Source: an uncultured delta proteobacterium (GTDB lineage: Bacteria; Desulfobacterota; Desulfovibrionia; Desulfovibrionales; Desulfovibrionaceae). From it: a DNA stretch of 64,000 bases. Below are positions 52,701-64,000 of this stretch, piece after piece. The position numbers and the translations under genes were made by a program. The notes below the pieces were generated by a model, which saw only the letters and a program-made list of their open reading frames with translations, was not told the origin of the DNA and made no database searches. The stretch is taken from NCBI GenBank assembly GCA_900079685.1, contig LT599018.1, positions 2,209,486 to 2,273,485 of the forward strand. The letters are read 5' to 3'. Every line of letters starts with the position of its first letter. Position 1 is the first letter of the stretch.

Positions 52701-54271
52701 CAGACCTCTGACAAACCCCCGTTTTTTTGAGCGGGGGTTTGTTTTATTGCAGCGTTTAGTTATGCGGGCACTGCGGATTTTGGAGCGGAGCAAATTCTCC
52801 AAAGATGGGAAAACAAGCGGGAAAGTGTCGTTTGGGAGCGGGAAAAGCCTGGGCCGCAAGGGCCGTTTGACCGCTCCCAGATGCGCAGGGCTATTTTCTT
52901 CATGTTCTGGCAGGCGGCGGACAAGAGGCATTGCATCTGGACCTTCGCAAGGCCTCGGAAGCGGGCGTAGCGATGCCCATGTAATTCCTTGCCGTCGGCA
53001 AAGCTCCGCTCCACTGTCTCCTTACGGCGTTTGTAGATGGCTTTGCCTTTGTCCTCGTAGCGATATTCGTTGATTATATCTTTATATTCCTGCCAGATAT
53101 GGCGCGTTACTGCTTTGGTATGGTTGCGACTGGCGGTGCATTGCCCGAGAAGGGAGCAGTTGCGGCAAACGGACGGGTCCGAGACATATTCACGGTAACC
53201 GTCCCGGGTCGTTGTCCTATAGCGCAGGACTCGGTTTTGCGGGCAGAGCTGGCAGTCACAAGTCTCATCATAGACAAAATCCCTTTTGCGCAGGTAACCC
53301 GCGCGGTGTGTGGGGCGGCTGTACCCGATGACTCCATAAATATCTCTTTCCACAAGGCCTTTGCAGATATGGGGAGTGAAGTAGGCTGCATCAAGGCCTG
53401 CGGACTCGACGTTGAAACCAAAACGCTTCCGTTGGCGATCAAGGCGGGAGAGGTAGGGCTGAGAGTCATGCACATTGCCGGGGGTAACGAAACTGTCGGT
53501 TATGATGCCGCAGATTCCGTCCACGGTACGGTGATCCAGATAGAAAAAACCCTTGGGTTTGCCCTCGCGCACCATATACCCGCTGTCCGGGTCCGTGGTG
53601 CTGACCTTGATTTCCTTGGTTTCCGGAGTCTCATCGCGGGGCGGCAAAGGCTTTTTGCCATGCTTGCGGCGGTCTTCATCAATGTCCCGGTCAAGTTCCT
53701 CCACATAATCGCGTACGGATTTGAGCACCTGGGCCTTGTCATATTTTCCCTTGTTGGCACTGGCTTTCAGGTGGGTTGAATCGGTGTACAGCGTTTTGCC
53801 GTCCACCATCTTGCGCTTTATGGCCTGGAGCACAATCTCGTCAAAAATTTCCTGGTAAACCGGGCTGTCATTGAAACGCCTGCGGCGGTTTTGGCTGAAG
53901 GTGCTGGCGTGGGGGATTTTGTCGGTGAGAGTAAAGCCGAGAAACCAACGATATGCGACATTGACTTCGATTTCGCGAATCAACTGTTGCTCGCTGCGAA
54001 TGCCGAACAAATACCCAATAAAAAGCATCTTGAATAGCACAACCGGATCAACTGCCGGCCTGCCGTTATCGGGACAGTATCTATCTTTGACCTTGTCATA
54101 GATGAATCTGAAGTCGATAGCCTTGTCGATTTTACGAAGAAGATGTTCTTTAGGCACGAGTTGCTCGATATATACCAGTTCCATCATGCCTTGCTGTTCG
54201 GTTTTGCGCTTTATCATGGAGATATAAAAACAAAATCCCGGCTAAAAGGCCAGGACTTTGTCAAGGGTCTG
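52701..54271 (-). mobile_element. IS1182-family insertion sequence (1571 bp)
   Basis: Terminal inverted repeats CAGACCTCTGACAAA (52701-52715) and CAGACCCTTGACAAA (complement of 54257-54271), 13 of 15 matching. It carries one intact transposase on the minus strand. A 22-bp palindrome is duplicated at its two ends. Just inside the left end, a hairpin AAACCCCCG / CGGGGGTTT (about 52714-52742) with T-rich surroundings may block transcription crossing the element. Base composition is less GC-rich than in neighbouring genes, which suggests recent arrival. Confidence 0.92.
52760..54217 (-). CDS. IS1182-family transposase
   Basis: 485 aa, full length. N-terminal DUF772-like domain (PVVLFKMLFIGYLFGIRSEQQ and FSQNRRRRF) and a DDE transposase domain: first Asp in LYTDSTHLKA near 148, second Asp in GLDAAYFTP near 265, Glu in ETVERSFADGKELHGHRYAR near 440. 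A Cys cluster (CDCQLCPQN, CRNCSLLGQC) lies between the second Asp and the Glu, as in relatives. No strong ribosome-binding site, usual for a transposase. The frame is undamaged, so the element may be active. Confidence 0.95.
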   Translation of the reverse strand: MIKRKTEQQGMMELVYIEQLVPKEHLLRKIDKAIDFRFIYDKVKDRYCPDNGRPAVDPVVLFKMLFIGYLFGIRSEQQLIREIEVNVAYRWFLGFTLTDKIPHASTFSQNRRRRFNDSPVYQEIFDEIVLQAIKRKMVDGKTLYTDSTHLKASANKGKYDKAQVLKSVRDYVEELDRDIDEDRRKHGKKPLPPRDETPETKEIKVSTTDPDSGYMVREGKPKGFFYLDHRTVDGICGIITDSFVTPGNVHDSQPYLSRLDRQRKRFGFNVESAGLDAAYFTPHICKGLVERDIYGVIGYSRPTHRAGYLRKRDFVYDETCDCQLCPQNRVLRYRTTTRDGYREYVSDPSVCRNCSLLGQCTASRNHTKAVTRHIWQEYKDIINEYRYEDKGKAIYKRRKETVERSFADGKELHGHRYARFRGLAKVQMQCLLSAACQNMKKIALRIWERSNGPCGPGFSRSQTTLSRLFSHLWRICSAPKSAVPA

Positions 54272-54293
54272 AAAGCCGCCTCCCGGCGGCTTT
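54272..54293. repeat. Right copy of the 22-bp palindrome (terminator stem)
   Basis: Same sequence as 52679-52700, followed by TTCT and the uninterrupted flank. Joined to the left flank (AAA before the stem) it reconstructs a standard Rho-independent terminator for the TauE/SafE gene. Confidence 0.9.
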
Positions 54294-54309
54294 TTCTACT
54301 TCTGCTCTG

Positions 54310-54394
54310 AGAGTTGTCTGTAAATAAGTGGAGCATGAGCCGAGGGCTTTGACGAAGTAGTCGGCCACGAAACGCTTATTTACAGACAAGCTCT
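54310..54394. repeat. Palindromic repeat, element C (85 bp)
   Basis: Arms AGAGTTGTCTGTAAATAAGTG (54310-54330) less one base and its near complement at 54373-54394, with an inner GC-rich segment (GAGCATGAGCCGAGGG / CGAAGTAGTCGGCC). The right arm includes the stop codon (54393-54395) of the nitroreductase gene. It lies between that gene and the IS target terminator. Confidence 0.85.
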
Positions 54395-55217
54395 AAATCC
54401 ATGCGACCCGCAGGGGGTTCCTGGGCGGAACGGCCCGGTACCCGAGTTCCGGGTAGCCGAAAAAGGCCATGCCGTGGACCTGCGACGCGCCGTCGACGCC
54501 CGCGAAATCCCGCAGGGGCTGGTACGCCTGGAGTGCGCGCATGCCGAACCCGCACCAGCAGCTGCCGATGCCCCTGGCGTGCGCGGCGAGGCAGAAGTAG
54601 GTCGTCGCTATGGCGCCGTCCGTCGGCCCCCAGCCGGCGTCCTTGTCCGTCACCGCGATCACGGCGTTGGGCGCGCCGCGCAGGATAACGTCGTATCCGT
54701 TTTTGTAGCGGGCCAGCATGGTATCCACATTGTACCGCGAGCCCATGACCGGGTCGTGGCGCACGACCTTGTCGAACCACTCGAGCGTCAGGACGGTGAA
54801 CCGCTCGGCTTTATCCCTGCCGCTCAGCGCGATCCAGCGGACGGGTTGCAGGTTGCTGGCGCTGGGCGCCTTGCGGGCGACGTCAAGAACGGCCAGAACA
54901 TCTTCCTTTTTCACAGGTTCCTGCTTGTACCGGCGCATGGAGCGGCAGGAAAGCAGAAAGGCTTCCCCTTCCGCCGTGCCGATATCGGGATTGCCCGGGA
55001 ACGGCGCGGCCTTCTCCCCGCCGCAGCGCGGGGGGATGACGGCGTCCGCAGGGCAGACGGCGCTACAGTGCCCGCAGCCGTTGCATTGCTCGAAATTTTC
55101 AGCCGGAAGGAAGGGGTACCCCCCCTCATTGACGGCGAGTATCTGGCGGTTGCAGGCGTACACGCACTGGCCGCACTGGGTACAGCGGTCCCGGTCAAGG
55201 GCAAAATCCTGTTCCAT
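54393..55217 (-). CDS. Ferredoxin-fused nitroreductase
   Basis: 274 aa. N-terminal two [4Fe-4S] ferredoxin domain (CTQCGQCVYAC near 13, CNGCGHCSAVC near 45), then a flavin nitroreductase domain (about 80-274: RRYKQEPVKKEDVLAVLDVAR, APSASNLQPVRWI, GRAAN-like FMN sites). This fusion is common in anaerobes, where electrons pass from ferredoxin to FMN. Substrate unknown. AAGGAGG lies before the ATG at 55217; the upstream open extension is not family-like. The stop codon lies inside palindrome C. Confidence 0.9.
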   Translation of the reverse strand: MEQDFALDRDRCTQCGQCVYACNRQILAVNEGGYPFLPAENFEQCNGCGHCSAVCPADAVIPPRCGGEKAAPFPGNPDIGTAEGEAFLLSCRSMRRYKQEPVKKEDVLAVLDVARKAPSASNLQPVRWIALSGRDKAERFTVLTLEWFDKVVRHDPVMGSRYNVDTMLARYKNGYDVILRGAPNAVIAVTDKDAGWGPTDGAIATTYFCLAAHARGIGSCWCGFGMRALQAYQPLRDFAGVDGASQVHGMAFFGYPELGYRAVPPRNPLRVAWI

Positions 55218-55340
55218 GAGTCCCTCCTTGGCTCTTGCCAAGGGGTACAATCCGCTATCGGGGAAAAAAAGGCAAGGCCCACGGCCTTTCCGGCAACGGT
55301 TGATCCGGCCGCGGGCGCGCGCCCCGGCCACAATGCGGAA

Positions 55341-55373
55341 AGAAGGCCGAAGCGCTACAGCCGCGCTTCGGCC
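55341..55373 (-). terminator. Terminator of the universal stress protein gene
   Basis: GGCCGAAGCG and CGCTTCGGCC pair around about 7 nt; on the minus strand TTCTTT follows. It starts 24 nt after the usp stop. Confidence 0.65.
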
Positions 55374-55397
55374 TCGGCTATGGAGGGAACCGGCTTG

Positions 55398-55850
55398 TTA
55401 TCCTACCGGGTTAATGACCAATACGGGAATTTTCGCGTTGGCGATAACCCTGTTCGTCACGGAACCATGGATCGCGCGCCCCCAAAACGAGCGGCCATGG
55501 CTGGCCATGATGACCATGTCTCCGGCGCGTTCTTCCGAAACCTGGAGGATTTTATCAGCGGCGCGGCCAAGGATGACCTCACCGTCCACCTGACAATCAC
55601 CGCCGAATCGGGCGATGATTTCCGCCAGCTTCTCCTCGGCTTCCTGCTTCACCCTCTCCTCGTTCTTTTTATGGTCACTCATTGAAACGGTGTAGCCTTC
55701 TCCCACATAAGGAGTGGGGACCGGTTCCATCACATGCATCACGAAAATCCTCGCATCAAGGGCCTTGGCCAATGTCGCGGCATATTCCGCCGCTTCCGGC
55801 TGAAAGTCATAAACGTCCACAGGGCAGATGATCTTTTTGATTGTTTTCAT
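55398..55850 (-). CDS. Universal stress protein (UspA family)
   Basis: 150 aa, one Usp domain. Opens IKKIICPVDVYDFQPEAAEYA, and ends with the ATP-binding pattern GDMVIMASHGRSFWGRAIHGS and VTNRVIANAKIPVLVI (G-2x-G-9x-G-S/T type), so it probably binds ATP. AAGGAG before the ATG. Single gene with its own terminator. Confidence 0.93.
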   Translation of the reverse strand: MKTIKKIICPVDVYDFQPEAAEYAATLAKALDARIFVMHVMEPVPTPYVGEGYTVSMSDHKKNEERVKQEAEEKLAEIIARFGGDCQVDGEVILGRAADKILQVSEERAGDMVIMASHGRSFWGRAIHGSVTNRVIANAKIPVLVINPVG

Positions 55851-55990
55851 GATATTCTCCTTTTTTTGTTAGAGAACTATGACCAATCAATCTCTATCTC
55901 CGGGTTTCCCCCATTGTTGCCACTATATAGGAACAGCGCCAATCGGACAATAACTTTCCCGAAAGCGTCCCTGAAAGAACCGCGACCCCC

Positions 55991-59305
<3,315 letters not shown>

Positions 59306-59318
59306 TGATGTGTCTCCG

Positions 59319-60467
59319 TTAAAATAAACTTTCAGCTGTCCCCATCAAATTCCTGAACCGGCCGAACAGGTGCAGGGCGTCGTTGGGACCGGGCGCGGCC
59401 TCGGGGTGGAACTGCACGGAAAAGGCCATGACCTTGTCCGCCACGAGCCCTTCGACGGTGTTGTCGTTAAGGTTCCAGTGGGAGACGCGCACGCCTTGGG
59501 GCAGGGTGTCCGGGTCCACACAGAACCCGTGGTTCTGGCTGGTGATGAGCACGCGGCCGGAATCCATATCCTTGACCGGATGGTTGATGCCGTGATGCCC
59601 GAACTTCAGCTTGTAGGTTTTCGCGCCGAGGGCCATGGCCAGGAGCTGGTGGCCGAGACAGATGCCGAAAACCGGCACCTTGCCGAGCAGCTTTTGCAGG
59701 TTCGCCACGGCGTAGCCGCAGGCCGCGGGGTCGCCGGGGCCGTTGGAAAGAAAAACCCCGTGGGGGTTGCTTTTGAGCAGTTCCTCCGCCGGGGTGGTGG
59801 CGGGCCAGACGGTGGGCGTGGTACCCGCCCTGGCCAGGTTTTGCAGGATGGCTTGCTTGATGCCGTAATCGTATACAGCCACATGGTAGCGTTTTTGTTT
59901 CTGCCTGGCACCGTCCTGACCGGATCCGGGCCCGGCTTCAGCCCCGGTTCCGGCAAAAAGGTAGGACTCCTCCGTGGTGACCTTGCTGGCAAGATCCAGG
60001 CCCACCATGGACGGCAGTTCTCTGGCCCGGCGCAGGAGCGAGGCTTTGTCCCGGTCCACGGCGCTGATGATGCCGTTGCGCGCGCCGTGCTCGCGCAGGT
60101 GCAGGGTCAGGGCGCGGGTATCCACCCCGGCGATGCCGGTGATGCCCATGCGCTCGAGTTTCTCGTCCAGGCTTTGCTCGGCCCGCCAGTTGGAATACTC
60201 GGCAAGGGTCACGTCGTGGATGACCACGCCGCTGGCCCCGGAAAACATGGACTGGTCGTCCAGGTCCGTGGCGCCGTAGTTACCGACGTGCGCTGCCGTG
60301 AACGTGACGATCTGCCCGTGGTAGGAAGGGTCGGTCACGGTCTCCTGGTACCCGACCATGCCTGTGGCGAACACCACCTCCCCGGCGCTTTCCTGCTTTG
60401 CGCCGAGGGCGAACCCCTCAAAGCAGGTTCCGTCGTCGAGCATGAGATAGGCTGGTATATCCTTCAT
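59319..60467 (-). CDS. carA: Carbamoyl-phosphate synthase, small (glutaminase) subunit
   Basis: 382 aa. The N-terminal CPSase_sm_chain domain ([32 protein letters not shown]) is followed by a class I glutaminase with the nucleophile in [13 protein letters not shown] and the His/Glu pair in [11 protein letters not shown]. It gives ammonia to CarB, encoded 13 nt downstream. Start at [12 protein letters not shown] with GAGAGAC before it; four upstream codons are also open. A long hairpin lies in its leader at 60540-60590. Confidence 0.96.
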   Translation of the reverse strand: MKDIPAYLMLDDGTCFEGFALGAKQESAGEVVFATGMVGYQETVTDPSYHGQIVTFTAAHVGNYGATDLDDQSMFSGASGVVIHDVTLAEYSNWRAEQSLDEKLERMGITGIAGVDTRALTLHLREHGARNGIISAVDRDKASLLRRARELPSMVGLDLASKVTTEESYLFAGTGAEAGPGSGQDGARQKQKRYHVAVYDYGIKQAILQNLARAGTTPTVWPATTPAEELLKSNPHGVFLSNGPGDPAACGYAVANLQKLLGKVPVFGICLGHQLLAMALGAKTYKLKFGHHGINHPVKDMDSGRVLITSQNHGFCVDPDTLPQGVRVSHWNLNDNTVEGLVADKVMAFSVQFHPEAAPGPNDALHLFGRFRNLMGTAESLF

Positions 60468-60895
60468 ATGGTCTCTCAATGGCCCGCGTTCGCGGACTGA
60501 TGCTACAATGCTCCGAACAAATCAAACAAGATTTGCAACTTTGGGGCCAAATGCCGGACCCTGCCGGGAAACTCCGGGTTTGGCCCCAAACCGCAGTGTT
60601 TTCCCGCCGGAAGGACTAGACGCGCCACGGCCGCTCGCGGGCCGGACAAGTATAAATCTACGCAAATGTAGTATTGTCCTTTCGACTTTCCTCCTTTATG
60701 TATTTTTTTTGCCGACCTGTACGGGACGGCATGGGGAAGCCCACGGTTTGGAATTTTTTTTCCACTGCCGTGTCCGGGGTTTCCCGGCGGGCCGGAAAAC
60801 GGGAAACGCTTTTTGCATGGAAGTTGCTATGCACCCTCCATGAACGTCACGGCCATGAAAGCCACTGACATGTAGACCATATAAAGGAGAATTCC
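60468..60895. other. Divergent intergenic region carA / glnA
   Basis: About 430 bases with no supported gene. It contains the carA leader hairpin (60540-60590), a small inverted repeat CAAATC-AAACAA-GATTTG (60519-60536), and a pyrimidine-rich stretch (60674-60710). On the glnA side, TTGTCC at 60674-60679, 17 nt, TATGTA at 60697-60702 is a possible sigma-70 promoter. No sigma-54 site was found. Confidence 0.45.
60540..60590 (-). promoter_or_regulatory. Perfect inverted repeat in the carAB leader region
   Basis: TTTGGGGCCAAA (60540-60551) and TTTGGCCCCAAA (60579-60590) are exact complements. The 27 nt between them also hold CCGG/CCCGG-type pairing (CCGGACCC and GGGTTTGG). It lies 73-123 nt before carA on the minus strand, where a pyrimidine- or arginine-responsive leader structure or operator would be expected. 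The role is inferred from position only. Confidence 0.4.
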
Positions 60896-63094
60896 ATGTC
60901 TTATTCTCTGCGCAACGCTGTCCGGCTGTCCCTTGCCACCGAAGCGCCCGCCACGAACCCCACCCCGCAGTGCGGCGCAACGCATATGGAAATATTCGGC
61001 CGTGATGTGTTCGGGTTGCGCGCCATGCGCCAGCGTCTTCCCAAGCAGGTGTTCGCGCGTCTCGAGCAGGCCATTGAAAAGGGCGAAGGGCTGCACGAAG
61101 GCGATGCGGACGTCGTTGCCAGCGCCATGAAGGACTGGGCCATTGAAAAAGGGGCCTCCCATTACACTCACTGGTTCCAGCCCATGACCGGCCTGACGGC
61201 GGAAAAGCACGACGCGTTCCTCACCCCGGCGGGCCGGGGCGACGTCATTTATGAATTTTCCGGGAAAACCCTGGTCATGGGCGAGCCGGACGCGTCTTCC
61301 TTCCCGTCGGGCGGCATCCGCTCCACCTTTGAAGCCAGGGGCTACACGGCCTGGGACCCCACCAGCCCGGCCTTCATCCTGGCCAACGAGCGCGGCAAGA
61401 CGCTGTATATCCCCACCATGTTCGTTTCCTACACCGGGGAAAGCCTTGACCGCAAAACCCCGCTCATCCGCTCGCTCAAAGCGGTATCCGAGCAGGCGCT
61501 CCGCATCCTGCGCCTTTTCGGCAACGCCACGGCCACCCATGTCACGGCCATGGCCGGCGTCGAGCAGGAATATTTCCTGGTGGACAAGCGGCTCTTCAAG
61601 CTGCGGGCGGACCTCATGCTCGCGGGCCGCACCATCTACGGCTTCAAATCCTCCAAGGGCCAGGAACTGGAAGACCAGTACTTCGGCTCCATCAACCCGC
61701 GCGTGCTCGCCTTCATGGCCGAGATGGAAGAACACCTCTTCGCCCTCGGCATTCCGGCGCATACCCGGCACAACGAGGTCGCGCCCAACCAGTTCGAGTT
61801 CGCGCCCGTGTACGAACCCGCCAACATCGCGACCGACCACAACATGCTGAGCATGCAGGTCATGAAGTCCGTGGCCGAGCGCCACGGGTTCGCCTGCCTG
61901 CTGCACGAAAAACCCTTTGCCGGGGTTAACGGGTCGGGCAAGCACAACAACTGGTCGCTCTGCGATTCCGACGGCAACAACCTGTTCGATCCGGGCAAAA
62001 CCCCGTGGGACAACGTCCAGTTCCTGGTGTTTCTGGCGGCGGTGTTGCGCGCGACGCACAAGCACGCTGCGGCCATCCGCCTCGCCACGGTGGGCGCGGG
62101 CAACGACCACCGCCTCGGCGCCAACGAAGCGCCCCCGGCCATTCTTTCCATCTTCCTGGGCGACCAGGTCACCCAGATCATCGAAAGCATTGCCAAAGGC
62201 AACGGCAGCGCTTCCGGCGTGGCGAACGCGCCCATCGAGCTCGGCGTCACCTGCATGCCGCCGCTGCCCAAAGACGTCTCCGACCGCAACCGGACCAGCT
62301 CGCTCGCCTTCACGGGCAACAAGTTCGAGTTCCGGGCCGTGGGCTCCTCCATGTCCGTGGCCCCGGCCAACACGGTGCTGAACACCGCCATGGCGAACGC
62401 CCTGAACGAGATCGCGACCGAACTGGAAACCTCCGTGGGCGAAGGCATGCCGCTGACCAAGGCCGTGCAGAGCCTGCTTGAGCGGCTCTTCAGGGAACAC
62501 ATGCCCGTGGTGTTCAACGGCAACGGCTACACCGAGGAATGGCAGCAGGAAGCGGCGAGGCGCGGCCTCCCCAACTACAGGGATACCGTCACGGCCCTTT
62601 CCCACTACACCGACCCGGAAGTGATGGACGTGTTCCTTTCCACCAACGTGCTCAGCGAACGCGAGCTCCTGGCCCGCCAGGAAATCTTGCTGGAAACCTA
62701 CATCCGCCACATCCACGTGGAGGCGAAGCTCGCCATCTCCATGGGACGCAGCGTGATCCTGCCCGCCGCCATGAAGGCGCTCAAGGACATGGCCGAGGTG
62801 GTCGCCAGCGTCAAAGCCATGGTGCCCGACGCGAAAGATCTGCCCGAGGAAACACTGTACCACACCATGCGCGGCCATGTGCACGGCCTCATGAAAGCCG
62901 TCGAGAAGCTCGACGCGGACCACGAGAAGCTTGACGCCATGACCGGCACGCTCAAACGGGCCGAGGCCTCCCGCGACATCCTGGTGCCCGCCATGGCCGA
63001 GTGCCGCGCGCATGCGGATGCCCTTGAGGCCATCATGGATGACGCCCTCTGGCCCCTGCCGAAGTACGGCGAACTGCTCTGGAACCATTGCTGA
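60896..63094 (+). CDS. glnA: Glutamine synthetase, type III
   Basis: Ammonia assimilation into glutamine. 732 aa, the length of the GSIII (GlnN) class rather than GSI (about 450). Motifs: SHYTHWFQPMTGLTAEKHDAF near 85, EFSGKTLVMGEPDASSFPSGG, GVEQEYFLVDK (metal site), APNQFEFAPVYEPAN and ATP-region ANTVLNTAMANALNE. No adenylylation-type Tyr loop, as expected for GSIII. AAGGAG before the ATG. It is followed by palindrome B, whose arm starts in the stop codon, and then by gltB, completing the GS-GOGAT pair. Confidence 0.96.
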   Translation: MSYSLRNAVRLSLATEAPATNPTPQCGATHMEIFGRDVFGLRAMRQRLPKQVFARLEQAIEKGEGLHEGDADVVASAMKDWAIEKGASHYTHWFQPMTGLTAEKHDAFLTPAGRGDVIYEFSGKTLVMGEPDASSFPSGGIRSTFEARGYTAWDPTSPAFILANERGKTLYIPTMFVSYTGESLDRKTPLIRSLKAVSEQALRILRLFGNATATHVTAMAGVEQEYFLVDKRLFKLRADLMLAGRTIYGFKSSKGQELEDQYFGSINPRVLAFMAEMEEHLFALGIPAHTRHNEVAPNQFEFAPVYEPANIATDHNMLSMQVMKSVAERHGFACLLHEKPFAGVNGSGKHNNWSLCDSDGNNLFDPGKTPWDNVQFLVFLAAVLRATHKHAAAIRLATVGAGNDHRLGANEAPPAILSIFLGDQVTQIIESIAKGNGSASGVANAPIELGVTCMPPLPKDVSDRNRTSSLAFTGNKFEFRAVGSSMSVAPANTVLNTAMANALNEIATELETSVGEGMPLTKAVQSLLERLFREHMPVVFNGNGYTEEWQQEAARRGLPNYRDTVTALSHYTDPEVMDVFLSTNVLSERELLARQEILLETYIRHIHVEAKLAISMGRSVILPAAMKALKDMAEVVASVKAMVPDAKDLPEETLYHTMRGHVHGLMKAVEKLDADHEKLDAMTGTLKRAEASRDILVPAMAECRAHADALEAIMDDALWPLPKYGELLWNHC

Positions 63095-63239
63095 GGATCG
63101 GCGCTACAGGGTCTTTTTGCCCTCTGCCTTCGTCAGGCGCGTTCCGTGCGAAACTCATGTATGCCCAATACTATTCGCTTCGCCCGGAACGCGCCTTTCT
63201 CGGCAGAGAACAAAAATCCTCCTGTAGCACCAATCCTCA
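63092..63239. repeat. Long palindromic repeat, copy B (148 bp)
   Basis: Arms 63092-63110 and 63221-63239 match as inverted repeats at 17 of 19 positions (TGAGGATCGGCGCTACAGG). The core (GTCTTTTTGCCCTCTGCC ... GGCAGAGAACAAAAATCC) is the reverse complement of copy A at 3343-3486 with about 90% identity. The arm starts on the first base of the glnA stop codon, so every glnA transcript reading through contains the hairpin. Confidence 0.9.
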
Positions 63240-63470
63240 AAGTTGTGCCGCAATGGAGTCAAAATAAGCGCTGCCTTTGATTCAGGGCTTTTCTGCAAAA
63301 TTTTCTCCCCCTCACTTTCCTCCCCGATGAAAAGGTTTGGAGATAGGGGATGGGGGTCCGGGGGAAGGGGGATCTACGAAAATAGTTCGGCTTCGCTTCG
63401 CTCAGACCGAACGGGTTTTCCTCAAAAAGTTCTTTCCCCTTCCCCCGGCGCTCCCGCTCGCGAGACCGCC
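63240..63470. other. Intergenic region glnA / gltB
   Basis: 230 bases without a gene. It holds CCGGGGGAAGGGG near 63358 and its complement CCCCTTCCCCCGG near 63436, and inside this pair a second inverted repeat GTTCGG-N16-CCGAAC. These could form a nested hairpin before gltB. No strong ribosome-binding site is seen at its end. Confidence 0.45.
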
Positions 63471-64000
63471 ATGAAAAACGCCACGAGACTGTACGATCCC
63501 TTTGAAGAACACGATGCCTGCGGGGTGGGGTTTGTCGCCCGCATAGACGGCCGGGCCGATCACTCTTTGGTGGAGGACGCCATTTCCGCTCTCGCCCGCA
63601 TGGCCCACCGGGGCGGGGCGGGGCACGACCCCAACCAGGCGGACGGGGCGGGGCTGCTCATGCCCATCCCGCGCCTGTTCATGCAGCGGGTCTGGGGCGC
63701 GCTCTGCGCCATGCCCGAACGGTACGGGCTGGGCCACTTCTTCCTGCCGCGAGACGAAAAACACCGCGAACGGGCCGAGGAGATAGTGGAATCGTCGCTC
63801 CGCGCCCACGGGCTGCACCCCCTGGCCTGGCGGGACACGCCGCTGCGCACGGACACCCTTCCCCCGGCCGCGCTGGAAAGTCTGCCGGTCATCCGCCAGC
63901 TTTTAGTGGATCTTTCCGCGTGTACGGACGAAGAAATGGAACGGCGCCTCTACATGGCCCGCCGCCAGATGGAAACCGCCGTCGCGAAAGCCATGGCCTT
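63471..64000 (+). CDS. gltB: Glutamate synthase large subunit, N-terminal part (cut by window end)
   Basis: 176 codons are visible and the frame runs off the window. The N-terminal glutamine amidotransferase (class II, Ntn) domain is clear: DPFEEHDACGVGFVARIDG with the catalytic Cys at 17, which becomes N-terminal after propeptide removal, then RMAHRGGAGHDPNQADGAG. It makes glutamate from glutamine and 2-oxoglutarate. Its place right after glnA gives a GS-GOGAT unit. The start codon is the first in-frame ATG, but its ribosome-binding site is poor. Confidence 0.9.
   Translation, partial: MKNATRLYDPFEEHDACGVGFVARIDGRADHSLVEDAISALARMAHRGGAGHDPNQADGAGLLMPIPRLFMQRVWGALCAMPERYGLGHFFLPRDEKHRERAEEIVESSLRAHGLHPLAWRDTPLRTDTLPPAALESLPVIRQLLVDLSACTDEEMERRLYMARRQMETAVAKAMA

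Noticed and set aside
60508-60868. Short open frames in the carA/glnA gap
   Set aside because: They cross inverted repeats and a T-run, lack ribosome-binding sites and carry no family features.
60468-60895. Sigma-54 promoter for glnA
   Set aside because: No GG-N10-GC pair with a TGGCAC/TTGC context was found.
60827-63088. 753-codon minus-strand frame opposite glnA
   Set aside because: Complementary shadow of glnA in a high-GC genome, with a composition typical of antisense frames.

Overview
The window is a high-GC, densely packed bacterial chromosome segment that looks like a Desulfovibrio-type sulfate reducer (Desulfovibrionaceae). Supporting traits are a TRAP transporter cluster, a futalosine-pathway menaquinone gene (mqnB), a type III glutamine synthetase, a PurL without a glutaminase domain, an AspT/YidE-type carrier and a short flagellin. 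The assignment comes from gene content and remembered family distribution, not from a database search. No rRNA, tRNA or CRISPR array was seen.

Layout. 1-6.4 kb: flagellin with a candidate sigma-28 promoter and long leader, a glycine-zipper lipoprotein, miaB, gltX and hisHF. 6.5-12.2 kb: a giant AsmA/DUF748-like envelope protein, then a V4R-domain protein paired with a diguanylate cyclase whose reading frame is split. 12.2-21.6 kb: mutL, an orphan zinc-ribbon protein, slyX with an EVE-domain gene, a YgiQ radical-SAM protein, an AspT-type transporter, a His-rich secreted protein and an MBL-fold hydrolase. 21.6-28.9 kb: purL, then a menaquinone-linked run (prenyl diphosphate synthase, mqnB, a UDP-sugar dehydrogenase, menG). 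29-34.3 kb: an Ala-rich repeat protein and the run hisD-purC-fabI. 34.5-39.2 kb: a catabolic or uptake cluster of SDR, TRAP DctP/Q/M and a FadR-type regulator, with a matching candidate operator upstream. 39.7-42.2 kb: yicC-remA-gmk-pyrF. 42.4-47.6 kb: TPR, HDOD, recJ, rlpA with ATGA stop/start overlaps, then an SDR. 47.8-52.7 kb: hemolysin III-like protein, DUF362 protein, mutY, an FUSC-type membrane protein and a TauE/SafE carrier. 52.7-54.3 kb: an intact IS1182-type insertion sequence. 54.4-64 kb: ferredoxin-nitroreductase, universal stress protein, carB/carA, glnA type III and the start of gltB, forming a nitrogen and glutamine block.

The most unusual layer is non-coding. At least five long palindromes (85-149 bp) sit in intergenic space, and four of them begin at, or within 26 bp of, a stop codon. 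Two of them (3343-3486 and 63092-63239) share a core about 90% identical in inverted orientation, yet their outer arms are unrelated in sequence while each stays self-complementary. Separately, the IS copy at 52701-54271 lies exactly between two copies of a 22-bp palindrome that forms an intrinsic terminator stem. Together these suggest elements that either use palindromic targets or work as structured 3' ends of mRNAs.
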